Shown here in pieces: positions 9,823 through 18,859 of a stretch of 56,934 nucleotides of DNA. This DNA comes from Pediococcus stilesii (lineage in GTDB: Bacteria > Bacillota > Bacilli > Lactobacillales > Lactobacillaceae). Where the stretch lies: positions 1 to 56,934 of the forward strand of contig NZ_JQBX01000014.1 of assembly GCF_001437075.1 (NCBI RefSeq). The letters run 5' to 3'. Every line of letters begins with the position of its first letter. Position 1 is the stretch's first letter. A program made the translations under genes and the position numbers. The notes under the pieces were generated by a model that was not told the origin of the DNA, searched no databases, and worked only from the letters and a program-made list of their open reading frames with translations.

Positions 9823-10584
9823 TTATTCCGCGATACTTTCATCAAGGGCATTGGCGCTAGTAGTTTGCCCAGCAGCATCATTATCAGTACTCGTTGAACT
9901 ATTAGAACTAGTTGTGACTGATGATGAAGAAGAAGTATTTCCAGCACCACTAGTTGTTGAACCATGACTTCCAGCATAGTAATTGCCACCTGATGGCGCC
10001 ACATAATTTGGAGTAGTGCTAGCACCTGAGTTGACGGGAACACTTTCCGATCCAGAACCAGTACTATCAGAAGTTACCTGCGAACTTGAGCTTTCTGTCA
10101 CACTTTCTTGCTCATCGACGGACGATTCTACAGCAGATTGGTCGTCCTCAGTTGAGCTTTCAGTCTCTGCCTCCGCATCCTGCTGTTTTTGATAAGCATC
10201 CGACGCATTTATAATCGTCACTTTTGCGGTGCTACTGCTACCATGCCCAGTGGCAACTGCAGAAATTACTAAATCAAGTGACTTAGTCTTCTGATCCAGA
10301 TGCACGTTATAAACTAGACGTCCTTCTGAGTCCGCCGTCAAAGTCGTTGATTTCTTAGTTTTGGCATTAACCACCTTAACTTCCGCTTTTGGATCAGTTT
10401 TAATATCAATCAGTGCATTACCCAGCTGGTTCGTTTTCTTATCTTTAACCTGCACAGTTAATTTAGTTGCAGTTTTTTCGATTTTTTCGTGTTGCGTTGT
10501 GCTAGTCTTAGTTGAACTTTTTCCGCACGCAACAAGCAAAAAAACGCTTAAAATTGAGATCGAATATGTAATAATTTTTTTCAA
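9823..10584 (-). CDS. Ser/Thr-rich lipoprotein with Ig-like domain
   Basis: A 253-aa extracellular lipoprotein. The TTG start at 10582-10584 follows GGAGGG by 6 nt and yields KKIITYSISIL, a signal peptide ending in the lipobox LVAC near residue 20. Residues about 45-125 look beta-rich (LTVQVKDKK, LGNALIDIKT, EGRLVYNV), like a bacterial Ig-type fold. The remainder is a low-complexity region rich in Ser, Thr, Glu, Gly and Asn, suited to spanning the cell wall. No LPXTG motif is present. Function unknown; anchoring is predicted from the lipobox. Confidence 0.75.
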   Translation of the reverse strand: MKKIITYSISILSVFLLVACGKSSTKTSTTQHEKIEKTATKLTVQVKDKKTNQLGNALIDIKTDPKAEVKVVNAKTKKSTTLTADSEGRLVYNVHLDQKTKSLDLVISAVATGHGSSSTAKVTIINASDAYQKQQDAEAETESSTEDDQSAVESSVDEQESVTESSSSQVTSDSTGSGSESVPVNSGASTTPNYVAPSGGNYYAGSHGSTTSGAGNTSSSSSVTTSSNSSTSTDNDAAGQTTSANALDESIAE

Positions 10585-10666
10585 GAATATCCCTCCACTA
10601 TTTCGGCTACTAAGAACATTATCACAGTGTATGTAAAATCGGTCAAACACATTTTACAAAAAATAC

Positions 10667-10695
10667 TTGCAATGGGCTAAAAATTTTAATATACT
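10667..10695 (+). promoter_or_regulatory. Sigma-A promoter of the nitroreductase gene
   Basis: TTGCAA (10667-10672), 17-nt spacer and TATACT (10690-10695) lie 48 bp before the start codon, with an AAAGGAGAA ribosome site in between. Confidence 0.75.
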
Positions 10696-10742
10696 AAAGT
10701 CACTAATTAAAAGTAAGTATACATTAAAGGAGAACTTTACTC

Positions 10743-11348
10743 ATGTCAAACTCATTCTTAGACGCCATTAAAAATCGTCGTTCAATTTATGCACTTGGAA
10801 AAAACGTTTCACTTAGCGAAGATGAAATTACGAACTTAATCGAAGAAGCCGTTCGCCAATCACCAACAGCATTTAACAGTCAATCTGTTCGTGCCGTAAT
10901 TCTTTTTGGAAAGGCTCATGATGAACTTTGGGATGGTATCCTTGATATTCTTCACGGCGAAGTTCCTAATGAAGAAGCATTCCAAGCATCAAAAGCTAAG
11001 GTTGAAGGTGCTTTCAAAGCTGGTGTCGGTACCGTATTATTCTACACGGATGAGAACGTCATTTCCGATTTGAAGACAAACTTCCCACTTTACAAAGATG
11101 CCTTTGATATGTTCGGTGAACATGGTATGGGAATTGCCAACATGGATGTTTGGTCAACATTAGCTGCTGAGGGAATTGGTGCTTCATTGCAACATTACAA
11201 CCCAATTGCAGACAAGTTTATTGCAGATAAGTTCGATATTCCTGCTAACTGGACTCTTAAATCTCAAATGCCATTCGGTTCGATCGAACAAGAAGCTGGC
11301 GACAAAGAATTCATGGCCGATGACGAACGTTTCCGAGTAATCAAATAA
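10743..11348 (+). CDS. Nitroreductase family oxidoreductase (Frm2/YdgI-like)
   Basis: FMN-dependent flavoprotein of 201 aa. The N-terminal FMN-binding signature is KNRRSIYALG (residues 10-19), with QSPTAFNSQS further on and a GIGASLQHYN segment that forms the second flavin contact. The length and the AFNSQS motif fit the Frm2/YdgI-like nitroreductase group, which reduces nitro compounds or quinones with NAD(P)H. The physiological substrate is unknown. Monocistronic, with its own promoter and a bidirectional terminator downstream. Confidence 0.85.
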   Translation: MSNSFLDAIKNRRSIYALGKNVSLSEDEITNLIEEAVRQSPTAFNSQSVRAVILFGKAHDELWDGILDILHGEVPNEEAFQASKAKVEGAFKAGVGTVLFYTDENVISDLKTNFPLYKDAFDMFGEHGMGIANMDVWSTLAAEGIGASLQHYNPIADKFIADKFDIPANWTLKSQMPFGSIEQEAGDKEFMADDERFRVIK

Positions 11349-11390
11349 TTAATTAACAACTTAAATTAACTATATGAACCACTAGCAACT

Positions 11391-11432
11391 AAAAACACCT
11401 CAAGATGCCGGATCAACATCTTGAGGTGTTTT
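11391..11432. terminator. Bidirectional terminator
   Basis: AAAAACACCTCAAGATG pairs with CATCTTGAGGTGTTTTTT between the convergent nitroreductase and glycosyltransferase genes. Confidence 0.92.
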
Positions 11433-11437
11433 TTACG

Positions 11438-12940
11438 TTAGTTTTGAAAAATATTTCGCCACTGTTTATATATTTGTTCTGAAGAAAACTCCCGTGCTTT
11501 TTGATAAGCAGCCTTACTGAGTTTCGACCACAGTACATTATTATCTAAAATCTGTTGGAGCCGATGCGCCATTTGATCTTGATCGCCATTAGTAACGACA
11601 TAGCCGTTAACATCATTTTCAACTAGTCCATTGATCGCATAGTTAGTATCGTATGCGACCACCGGAATTCCATGTCCCATTGCTTCAATCAGGTGCATTC
11701 CTTGCGCCTCACCGACCGAGGTATTGACGATAACTTGTGCTTTGTTATAGAACTCTTCCATTTCTGAATCCGTTAAATATTCACCAAAAATAACGCGCTC
11801 TTGCATATTATTTTGGTTCACCACTTGTTTCATATCATTAAGTAACTGCTGATCATTAGTGTATCCTCGAAATTCAAATGTCGCTTTTGGAACCAATTTT
11901 GCCACTTTTAAAAACGCTTGAAGCGCCTCCATTGGTCGCTTATCGGCTTCTAGACGGCCACTAAAAATAATTCGTCCCTCGATTCGATCTCTCAACCAAA
12001 CTTCTTCTTCAGCCAAATGCTTCTCGCTAATCGCGATATCGGAACCTACTTTAACATTTAACTGATTAAAATCACGTAAAATAGCATCCTTTTGTTTAGT
12101 TGTTGGCACAATAATTCCGTCAAAATCATTTGCCCGGGTTTCTAACGCAACCGTAAACGCGGCAAATGGCATTCCGTGATTATCAGCATGCAATCCGTGA
12201 AATGCGACCCATTTCGATTGAACATTTTGAACATCTGCAACAACATAATCCGTATCCCGATGATCCGAAACAATCACGTTATCCTGAGTCGTTTTCATAA
12301 CTTCATTTAAAAAGAATAGAAATAACTGATCTTCTGTATCAAAGCGGTAATCACGACCTTGATAGTTAATTAGTTTCCACATTGTTGGCTGAAGTTGTCC
12401 GTCGATATTCATGTATATATTTTCCAAAACAACGTCGCCATCCTGATTCAAAAATCGTCGTGAGCCAAGCGCGCCGTTCGGATGGAAATAATCTACCGAA
12501 GATTTGAATCCTCGCCAATCAAAATTATCACGACTAGTTAACGTATCAAAGCGGTCGTAATATTCAACATCACCAACGAGTCCAACCGTTCCCGGAAGAA
12601 TGTTAATTCGCGCTAACTGACGCCCTGCGTGGTCAATCGTCGAATAATTCGGACCGTGGTCAACTAGCTGATATTCATTAAACGCAATTTGCGAAAACGC
12701 CCGAATTGGATTCTGAGTGACAGCGACCTCGGTGGTTCCTTGAAAATAGTCATACATATTTAGAACTTCGTTTGAACTAAGATTTACCCGTTCCGCATCC
12801 CGCACCCATAAACGATTGTAGTCACGCGTGATATAGCGTGCTGCGTCATTATGTTCATTAAACATTATCGTGCGGTTGGCCTGTGAATGCTCCGTACCAG
12901 AATTAAATGTATAAATACTTCGACTAACAAAATACTTCAT
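11438..12940 (-). CDS. GT4 glycosyltransferase, second of a coupled pair (TagE/GtfB-like)
   Basis: A 500-aa protein. The N-terminal beta-rich region (FNSGTEHSQANR near residue 15) is typical of poly(glycerol-phosphate) glucosyltransferase/accessory-Sec Gtf proteins, and the C-terminal half is a GT4 GT-B domain with FSGRLEADKRP and GEAQGMHLIEAMGHG (E-x7-E type element). The start codon overlaps the stop codon of the upstream paralogue by one base (TAATG), so the two are translationally coupled. Such pairs glycosylate wall teichoic acid or Ser-rich surface proteins; neither acceptor is encoded nearby, so the target is open. Confidence 0.82.
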   Translation of the reverse strand: MKYFVSRSIYTFNSGTEHSQANRTIMFNEHNDAARYITRDYNRLWVRDAERVNLSSNEVLNMYDYFQGTTEVAVTQNPIRAFSQIAFNEYQLVDHGPNYSTIDHAGRQLARINILPGTVGLVGDVEYYDRFDTLTSRDNFDWRGFKSSVDYFHPNGALGSRRFLNQDGDVVLENIYMNIDGQLQPTMWKLINYQGRDYRFDTEDQLFLFFLNEVMKTTQDNVIVSDHRDTDYVVADVQNVQSKWVAFHGLHADNHGMPFAAFTVALETRANDFDGIIVPTTKQKDAILRDFNQLNVKVGSDIAISEKHLAEEEVWLRDRIEGRIIFSGRLEADKRPMEALQAFLKVAKLVPKATFEFRGYTNDQQLLNDMKQVVNQNNMQERVIFGEYLTDSEMEEFYNKAQVIVNTSVGEAQGMHLIEAMGHGIPVVAYDTNYAINGLVENDVNGYVVTNGDQDQMAHRLQQILDNNVLWSKLSKAAYQKAREFSSEQIYKQWRNIFQN

Positions 12941-14538
12941 TATTTATGCACCTCTCGATTTTCAGGCATTGCGGCTAATTTAGCTGGCCAACTAGCTTTT
13001 GCATCTCGCAATAACCTTTTCCAAGCTTTCCATACGTTGGCATCCGAATACCGCTCTGCGGAATCATAAGCTCCCGTCGAATATTTTTGTGCCAACTTTG
13101 GATCCTGCAACACTTTAATCATTGCTCCAGCTAATGCTTCATAATCCCCGTATGGGACGACGTTTCCGTTAACATCATTTTCAACAATTTCATTTGGTCC
13201 ATAATTCACGTCGTATGAAAACGAAATAAGTCCATGGGCAATTCCTTCCATCACGGCCAAATTAAAGCCCTCCATTCTAGAAGTTAACCCAAACATCATC
13301 GCGTTATTTTCAACAGCATCAACGTCCGTGGTATACCCCTTAAATTTCACAACGTCTTCTAGATGCTCTTCTTTGATGACCTGTTCCACTAATCGTTTAG
13401 CTTCATAATTGTTAGAACCATCTGCATAACCATATAAATCCAAAGAAACTGCCGGCACCGTCTTATGAACAATCGCAACTGCTCGCACTAAATCGTCCAA
13501 ATGCTTCTCCCAAGCAATTCTTGCAAACGCCACAATTTTACCGAATTGGCGATCCTCAACTGGAATTCTGGGCGCATTCAGTAATTGATCTGGCACAATT
13601 CCAACCGGGATTGTAAACATTTTAATTTGTGGTTTCAAACGCGCCTTGACGTCTTTGGTTTGCTTTTTAGTGGCACTAATAAACGCGTCATAACGATTCA
13701 TCGAATTTAATGCGTACTCATAATGTTGGTTAAGCGTTGATTTCATTGGATTTTGAGCATCCGATGCATGTGAATTATGTAAATGAATCACCCGGTAAGC
13801 CGGTTTTTCCATATTCAACAATGCCCAATCGCCGAGATGATCCCGATCTAAAATGAAAATGTTAGGTTCTTCAACTGACCAAAATTCGTCATTTAAATCG
13901 TCAAAAAAATGCTTAGTCAGTTCTTCAATAGTGTCAAACTGATAAACTTGTCCCGTAGTCGTGGTTAATTTCCATCCCGATTGCTTCATTTCTCCCCGCA
14001 TATTTTGTCTGCTAAAGGCCTCAATTGCGGTTCGACCTGACGGAGTTTTCCATTCCTCGGTCCCAATCTGGTTATCGGGCGTATACCACTGGCTTAGAGA
14101 AACAAATCCACGATAGTCGTACTGATCCACGCGATACAAATTTCCAAAACCATCAAACAATTCGGTTGACAACACTCGATCATCATTTAAATCAATATTA
14201 ATTCGCGCCACTAATTGGCCCTCCGCCGTCTCAGCCAAATAACGTCGGTGGTCTAAATCGCTAACCAGTTTTAAATCTGGTACTCCAAAATCAAGATCAG
14301 CTGGCTTAATAATTTGACGTTTAACATGCATTGCCTCTTGGTAGTAATCAAACATGCTGATAAAATCGTCGTCCTCAATTCCAACTAGCTTCGTCAAACG
14401 ATGCGTTTCCGAATTCCAATCGCGCAGGATGATTCGCGCATCTTGCTTCATTTTTTTGAAGAGATTAATTCGTTTAATTTGTGCATGTTCAATTCCGGAT
14501 TTCTTTTCCGGCATCTGTGCATTAATGAAAAAAATCAT
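12940..14538 (-). CDS. GT4 glycosyltransferase, first of a coupled pair (TagE/GtfA-like)
   Basis: A 532-aa paralogue of the following gene. Its N-terminus (INAQMPEKKSGIEHAQIKR) matches the same family opening. The catalytic GT-B half shows HLHNSHASD, VAFARIAWEKHLDD (donor-domain start) and RMEGFNLAVMEGIAHG (E-x7-E). GAGGG lies 7 nt before the ATG. This is probably the catalytic subunit, with the downstream protein as partner, as in GtfA-GtfB pairs. Members act in the cytoplasm on teichoic acid or on serine residues of export substrates. The two genes form a two-gene operon. Confidence 0.83.
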   Translation of the reverse strand: MIFFINAQMPEKKSGIEHAQIKRINLFKKMKQDARIILRDWNSETHRLTKLVGIEDDDFISMFDYYQEAMHVKRQIIKPADLDFGVPDLKLVSDLDHRRYLAETAEGQLVARINIDLNDDRVLSTELFDGFGNLYRVDQYDYRGFVSLSQWYTPDNQIGTEEWKTPSGRTAIEAFSRQNMRGEMKQSGWKLTTTTGQVYQFDTIEELTKHFFDDLNDEFWSVEEPNIFILDRDHLGDWALLNMEKPAYRVIHLHNSHASDAQNPMKSTLNQHYEYALNSMNRYDAFISATKKQTKDVKARLKPQIKMFTIPVGIVPDQLLNAPRIPVEDRQFGKIVAFARIAWEKHLDDLVRAVAIVHKTVPAVSLDLYGYADGSNNYEAKRLVEQVIKEEHLEDVVKFKGYTTDVDAVENNAMMFGLTSRMEGFNLAVMEGIAHGLISFSYDVNYGPNEIVENDVNGNVVPYGDYEALAGAMIKVLQDPKLAQKYSTGAYDSAERYSDANVWKAWKRLLRDAKASWPAKLAAMPENREVHK

Positions 14539-14602
14539 TTTTTATCCCTCATATTTCACGTATATTACTTAGTATTATAGTACATTCGCTTTTATCATAT
14601 CT

Positions 14603-14645
14603 AAAAAGAAGGTTAAGAAACCGAATTTCTCAACCTTCTTAATTA
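14603..14645 (-). terminator. Terminator of the EamA transporter gene
   Basis: On the minus strand, AAGAAGGTTGAGAAA pairs with TTTCTTAACCTTCTT, followed by T residues. Confidence 0.85.
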
Positions 14646-14657
14646 ATATTAAAAATT

Positions 14658-15602
14658 TCAACTTCGGCGACTCATTCTCAACGCAATCTTTTCGCCAGTT
14701 AAAGTTACAACCGAGCCAATTAGAATGATGATAATGCCAACGATTGTATTGGAATGGATTGGATCTCCCAAAACCAATAATGATAAAACGGGTGCTAACG
14801 CTGGTTTAACAAAGAAAATTAGCGAGGCAATTGGCACCCCGGCTTCTTCCATCACGACAAAGTATAAACCAAACCCAACCCCAGTAACTAAAAAGCTAAT
14901 GTAAGCAATTAACAAAATGTTCGACATTGTAATTCCTTGGAAAAATGGGATATCACTAAAGCCTTGTACCCCGCTAAATGCCCGACTCACCGCAGGAATA
15001 TGCGTCATTGCCATAAAAATTGCTAATTCAATTGCCCCTGCAATAAACGAAAAGCAGGTCATTGTCATTCCGCCAAAGCCCAGTTTATTTGAACTTAAAC
15101 GAGTCAAAATGCCATAGATTGCAAAAGTTACGGAACAAAGCAGCCCCAAAGTAATGCCAGCCGGGTTGGTTAAATTAAACGGATTTATAATCACTAAAAG
15201 TCCCGCCAACGTTAGAACAACGGCAATTGTGTTCGTTCGTGACATCTTTTCCTTTAATAAAACTAGGCCAATTAACATTCCAAACGCCGGATTAGCGCTG
15301 AGCACAATCGCAATCGTAGCTGGTAACGAGAGCTGAATTGCCAATTGATATAACGTCATGCTGACTACAACACACGAAAATCCGGTAAGCGCAAACGCCC
15401 TGATATCTCGCGAATTTAGTCGACGACCATCCTTCTTCAATTTATTTAACGTAAACGGTAATAGTAGCAATCCTCCCAATAAAAATCGGATAAAATTTAA
15501 CTGCACAGGATTAAAAGTTCCTCCTGCAATTTTCAAAGCAATCTCCATCGAACTGAACAAAAATGTAGATATAATTACATAAAGCAGGGTTCTCAATTTC
15601 AC
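14658..15602 (-). CDS. EamA/DMT superfamily transporter
   Basis: A 314-aa inner-membrane protein with about ten hydrophobic segments arranged as two EamA repeats. The motif NPVQLNFIRFLLGG in the first repeat and PALAPVLSLLVLGD in the second are typical of drug/metabolite exporters. The substrate cannot be predicted. The GTG at 15600-15602 is the most plausible start: AGAAAG precedes it at acceptable distance and it leads directly into the first membrane segment. A longer in-frame start at 15659 would add a hydrophilic extension. Confidence 0.8.
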   Translation of the reverse strand: MKLRTLLYVIISTFLFSSMEIALKIAGGTFNPVQLNFIRFLLGGLLLLPFTLNKLKKDGRRLNSRDIRAFALTGFSCVVVSMTLYQLAIQLSLPATIAIVLSANPAFGMLIGLVLLKEKMSRTNTIAVVLTLAGLLVIINPFNLTNPAGITLGLLCSVTFAIYGILTRLSSNKLGFGGMTMTCFSFIAGAIELAIFMAMTHIPAVSRAFSGVQGFSDIPFFQGITMSNILLIAYISFLVTGVGFGLYFVVMEEAGVPIASLIFFVKPALAPVLSLLVLGDPIHSNTIVGIIIILIGSVVTLTGEKIALRMSRRS

Positions 15603-15720
15603 TAAAAAAACTTCTTTCTCTCTTATATATGTAGATGTAAACGTAGATACATATACCATAGTACCACTTTACGTTTAGTTATTTGGAAGAGAGATTAATA
15701 AAAGTACCGTCTAGACAACA

Positions 15721-15760
15721 AAAAAACAGTCGAAAATAACCTCTTCTCGACTGTTTTTTA
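15721..15760 (-). terminator. Terminator after the 37-aa protein gene
   Basis: AACAGTCGA and TCGACTGTT form a stem bounded by A and T runs, directly downstream of the small gene on the minus strand. Confidence 0.85.
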
Positions 15761-15768
15761 AAATTATT

Positions 15769-15882
15769 TTATTTTCCTAGACGCTTCGCCTGCTTAATTG
15801 CTTTCAAACCTCTTTTGCGAGTTTTGATGTTAGGGCTCTTTAACATGCGACGTGCTGTACTTAGATCTGTCTTTTCTGCCAT
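15769..15882 (-). CDS. Small basic protein, putative metal homeostasis protein
   Basis: A 37-aa ORF starting MAEKTDLSTARRML, with a strong AAAGGAG site 8 nt upstream of its ATG and a terminator directly after the stop codon. The central SPNIKTRKRGLKAIK is highly basic. It resembles the short lactobacillar proteins commonly labelled putative metal homeostasis protein, which often occur beside an alternative S14 gene as here. No metal ligand (Cys or His) is present, so the name rests on family resemblance recalled from memory. Confidence 0.72.
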   Translation of the reverse strand: MAEKTDLSTARRMLKSPNIKTRKRGLKAIKQAKRLGK

Positions 15883-16183
15883 GAGCGATTCTCCTTTTGG
15901 TTGCGTTTCGAATTAGTTACTAACTTCAACATGTCCAATGACTAGTTGAATTCCGAAAGATTGGTTCTGCGACTAGCACAACGCCTTACCTTACAAGTCA
16001 TCGCGCCAGACTAGGCTATTTCTCAAACTCAGCCCATCTTTCTCCGTATTCTGATTTAGTCGAGTTCCAGAAATCAGAAGCCTCCGGTTATCTACGCCAT
16101 CACCACCATCCACCCAAACCCGTAAATATTGGCTATGACCAGGATAATCTTCAACTTCTACCCGATTTCTTTCACGTCCTTTT
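15883..16183. other. Intergenic region with diverged repeat
   Basis: No gene seen. It contains CTCCGGTTATCTACGCCATC at about 16081-16100 and a CCCGTAAATATTGG segment. Both resemble the element at about 4050-4105, in the same order. Confidence 0.55.
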
Positions 16184-16453
16184 TTACCAAGACGCCTTTT
16201 TCACCCCAGGAATTTGACCTTCATGAGCCAATCTTCTGAAGTTTAAACGCGACATATCAAACTTACGCATGTAAGCGTGTGGGCGACCGTCCAATGCATC
16301 ACGATGATGAATTCTAGTTGGTGACGCATTCCGTGGAAGTTTACTCAAGCCTTCGTAATCTTTTGCAGCTTTGAGCTCTCGCCTAATTTCAGCGTACTTT
16401 GCAACGGTCCGTTCAATTTTCTGTTCTTTTGCTATTTTCGATTTTTTTGCCAT
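16184..16453 (-). CDS. rpsN: 30S ribosomal protein S14, zinc-independent form
   Basis: An 89-aa ribosomal protein of the small subunit. It has the C-terminal S14 signature [20 protein letters not shown] and the ending PGVKKASW. The zinc-ribbon CxxC pairs of the 61-aa zinc-type S14 are absent, so this is the alternative form used when zinc is scarce. The start is ATG at 16451-16453, giving the usual MAKKSKIAK beginning; 30 additional in-frame upstream residues are not credible. It stands outside the main ribosomal protein operon, near a putative metal homeostasis gene. Confidence 0.95.
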   Translation of the reverse strand: MAKKSKIAKEQKIERTVAKYAEIRRELKAAKDYEGLSKLPRNASPTRIHHRDALDGRPHAYMRKFDMSRLNFRRLAHEGQIPGVKKASW

Positions 16454-16543
16454 ATTTCTCACCCTTTTCTTACTTTTTATTAGTGAATATATTGTACACC
16501 GCTTCTTACTAAAAGTAAACAAAAACATTTCGATTAAATCCAC

Positions 16544-16557
16544 TGTAATCGGTTACA
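16544..16557. promoter_or_regulatory. CcpA cre site upstream of galM
   Basis: TGTAATCGGTTACA fits TGWAANCGNTNWCA at every position and lies 45 bp before the TTG start codon. Confidence 0.8.
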
Positions 16558-16601
16558 TTATGATAAAATCAAATGTAATAAGACATAGGAGGGATTATAT
16601 T

Positions 16602-17606
16602 TTGAAAATTAACAAAGAAGAGTTCCAAAACGTAAATTGGTACACGCTTTCAAATGATAACAATGTTTCCGTAACAATTAGTACATTGGGTGCTACGGTC
16701 GTGGCCGTTAACACGCCTGATAAGAATGGTAATGTGGAAAACATTGTTCTTGGTTTTGATAATCCCGAAGATTATCCCAAACACCACGACTATTTCGGAG
16801 CAACCGTTGCCCGAGTTGCCGGTCGAATTAAGGATGGAAAATGGCGGGATTACCAACTCAATCAAAATGAGGGTTCCAACACCTTACATGGTGGATCAAA
16901 ACCCGCTCTAAGTTACGTTAATTGGAAAAAAATCAGCAAGTTTATTCGAAAAGAAGAAGTCGGACTTGTACTTAAAAGATTTAGTATTGACGGAGAAAAT
17001 GGGTTCCCCGGAGATTTAACCATTGACGCTATTTTTCGGCTAAATAATCAAAATGAATTTTCAATCACCTATATTGGTCACACTTCTAAACAAACTTTGT
17101 TTAATCCAACCAGTCATATGTATTTCAACCTTAGTGGCGACGCTAAGCGCACAGTTAACAATCATCTTCTTCAAATTGAAAGCGATACAATCGCTGAAGT
17201 CGACGATCAAAAGCTCCCAACCGGTAATCTATTAAATGTTGACGAGACACCCTATGATTTCCATCAAAAAACTACATTAGATGTTGCACTTAATCAGCTC
17301 GATAATGGGTTAGACACCGCCTTTAAGATCGATCCAAGTATTGAACATCCCCAACTAGTTCTTGAAGATCCAGAGTCTGGACGCCGCGTTCGTGTTCAAA
17401 CTTCTGGCAATGCACTTGTTCTATTTTCCACAAATAAACCCACAGAAGAATTTAAAATCGCCGGTGGAAATACTATGAAAGAAAACCTTGGTTTAGCGAT
17501 TGAAGCCCAAATGTTACCCGACGCTATCCACCATTCTGGATTTGGTAACATTATCATTTCACCATCCAAACCGATGATGTATCGTAACACCTACTATTTA
17601 AATTAA
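16602..17606 (+). CDS. galM: Aldose 1-epimerase (galactose mutarotase)
   Basis: A 334-aa cytoplasmic enzyme interconverting alpha and beta anomers of galactose/glucose. Family motifs: ARVAGRIKDG, the catalytic-His region NPTSHMYFNLSG, LHGGSKP, and the C-terminal catalytic Glu in AIEAQMLPDAIHH. The start is TTG at 16602-16604 because AGGAGGG is 8 nt upstream and the protein then begins at the family's normal position; the extra 77 in-frame residues overlap rpsN antisense and look spurious. The perfect cre site upstream predicts CcpA repression. A terminator shared with the convergent kinase gene follows. Confidence 0.93.
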   Translation: MKINKEEFQNVNWYTLSNDNNVSVTISTLGATVVAVNTPDKNGNVENIVLGFDNPEDYPKHHDYFGATVARVAGRIKDGKWRDYQLNQNEGSNTLHGGSKPALSYVNWKKISKFIRKEEVGLVLKRFSIDGENGFPGDLTIDAIFRLNNQNEFSITYIGHTSKQTLFNPTSHMYFNLSGDAKRTVNNHLLQIESDTIAEVDDQKLPTGNLLNVDETPYDFHQKTTLDVALNQLDNGLDTAFKIDPSIEHPQLVLEDPESGRRVRVQTSGNALVLFSTNKPTEEFKIAGGNTMKENLGLAIEAQMLPDAIHHSGFGNIIISPSKPMMYRNTYYLN

Positions 17607-17629
17607 GCTTATCAACAAGCATCACTATA

Positions 17630-17669
17630 AAAGCCAAGTAATCTAATTTTTTTAGGTTACTTGGCTTTA
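17630..17669. terminator. Bidirectional terminator between galM and glycerate kinase
   Basis: AAAGCCAAGTAA pairs with TTACTTGGCTTT with T and A tracts on either side. Confidence 0.9.
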
Positions 17670-17713
17670 TTATTTGATAAATATGCAATCCGTTAGGCGT
17701 AACTTTAACGTAG

Positions 17714-18859
17714 CTACATTTTCCACAAACGCATTAAATTGCGGATTAGGCAGGTAATGTTTCCAAGCGCTGTTTTCGGATTCATTGCTTGTTTTCTTGA
17801 AATTGGCCCCCGTTGAATTGAAAAGAATGGCACGTCCATTTTTTCAAAGTGATGTAGGCTTGCATCAATTTGACCGCCAATCGCGAAAACGGGAATGTCC
17901 ATTTCACGTGCGACCTCTGCCACTCGATAGGGAGCTTTCCCGTGGTGTGATTGAAAATCCAGTCGACCCTCACCGGTAATCACGAGGTCAGCACTTTCCA
18001 TTCGCTGACGAAGATTGATTAGTCGCGCAATTACATCAAAACCTGAAACAACTCGTCCACCAATCACCGCCAGTGCTCCGCCAATTCCTCCCGCAGCACC
18101 AGCGCCGTCCACGACTGATAAATTAAAATCCAATTCATTGTCCACAATCTCTTGGAAATACTGCATTTTTTGGTCAAACTTTTTAATTTGCTCTGGTGTA
18201 CCACCCTTTTGTGGCCTAAAGACTCCCTGTGCGCCATTAATACCCGCATAGTGGTTATCAACGTCCGTTGCGATCATTATGTCGATGTGGCTGAATTGAC
18301 TAACCACATCCCCAAGGCTATCAATCCGTTGAAAATCAGTATTCAACAAATTTTGGTCGCGTCCTAGGATGTGATTATTTTGATCAAAAAAGTTAACTCC
18401 CAGAGCCTGAAGCATCCCAAGGCCACCATCGCTAACACCAGTTCCACCGGTCAACACAATTACGCGCTTGGCACCTTTTTTGATCGCGTCTCTGATTTGT
18501 GTTCCAACGCCAAAACTGGTCGCCTCTTCAAACGTTGTTGACGTTGGCTTATATATCAAATTGATTCCAACCGTGTTGGCGGTCTCAATAATCGCCATCG
18601 GTGCTTTTTTATATTTGGTCATCAAATAGACAGAATCTAGTGGCCAGCCCATTAAATCGGTCGTCTTAAATTTAATTTCCTCCGCATCTAATCCGGCGTG
18701 TCTGATCACGTCCATACTACCGTCACCGCCATCAGCAATTCCCGCAATATCCACGTCTACGTCAGGGTCAAACTGCAAAATTCCTTTTTTCACCGCCTGA
18801 CCGACTTCAAAACTACTCATACTTCCTTTGAATGAATCTGATGCAACAACTACCTTCAT
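17714..18859 (-). CDS. Glycerate kinase (GarK/GlxK type I)
   Basis: A 381-aa soluble kinase that phosphorylates D-glycerate with ATP and feeds it into glycolysis. Typical motifs: VVASDSFKGSMSS at the N-terminus, GIADGGDGSMDV, VLTGGTGVSDGGLGMLQALG, GAAGGIGGAL and ITGEGRLDFQS. The start is ATG at 18857-18859 with AGAGG 8 nt upstream; a GTG nine bases earlier overlaps the ribosome site. No glyoxylate or glucarate pathway genes are adjacent. It converges on galM with a shared terminator. Confidence 0.93.
   Translation of the reverse strand: MKVVVASDSFKGSMSSFEVGQAVKKGILQFDPDVDVDIAGIADGGDGSMDVIRHAGLDAEEIKFKTTDLMGWPLDSVYLMTKYKKAPMAIIETANTVGINLIYKPTSTTFEEATSFGVGTQIRDAIKKGAKRVIVLTGGTGVSDGGLGMLQALGVNFFDQNNHILGRDQNLLNTDFQRIDSLGDVVSQFSHIDIMIATDVDNHYAGINGAQGVFRPQKGGTPEQIKKFDQKMQYFQEIVDNELDFNLSVVDGAGAAGGIGGALAVIGGRVVSGFDVIARLINLRQRMESADLVITGEGRLDFQSHHGKAPYRVAEVAREMDIPVFAIGGQIDASLHHFEKMDVPFFSIQRGPISRKQAMNPKTALGNITCLIRNLMRLWKM

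Noticed and set aside
9810-10043. 77-aa minus-strand frame inside the lipoprotein gene
   Set aside because: Shadow frame caused by the repetitive Ser/Thr codons.
16371-16601. N-terminal extension of galM
   Set aside because: It is antisense to rpsN, and AGGAGGG positions the real TTG start at 16602.
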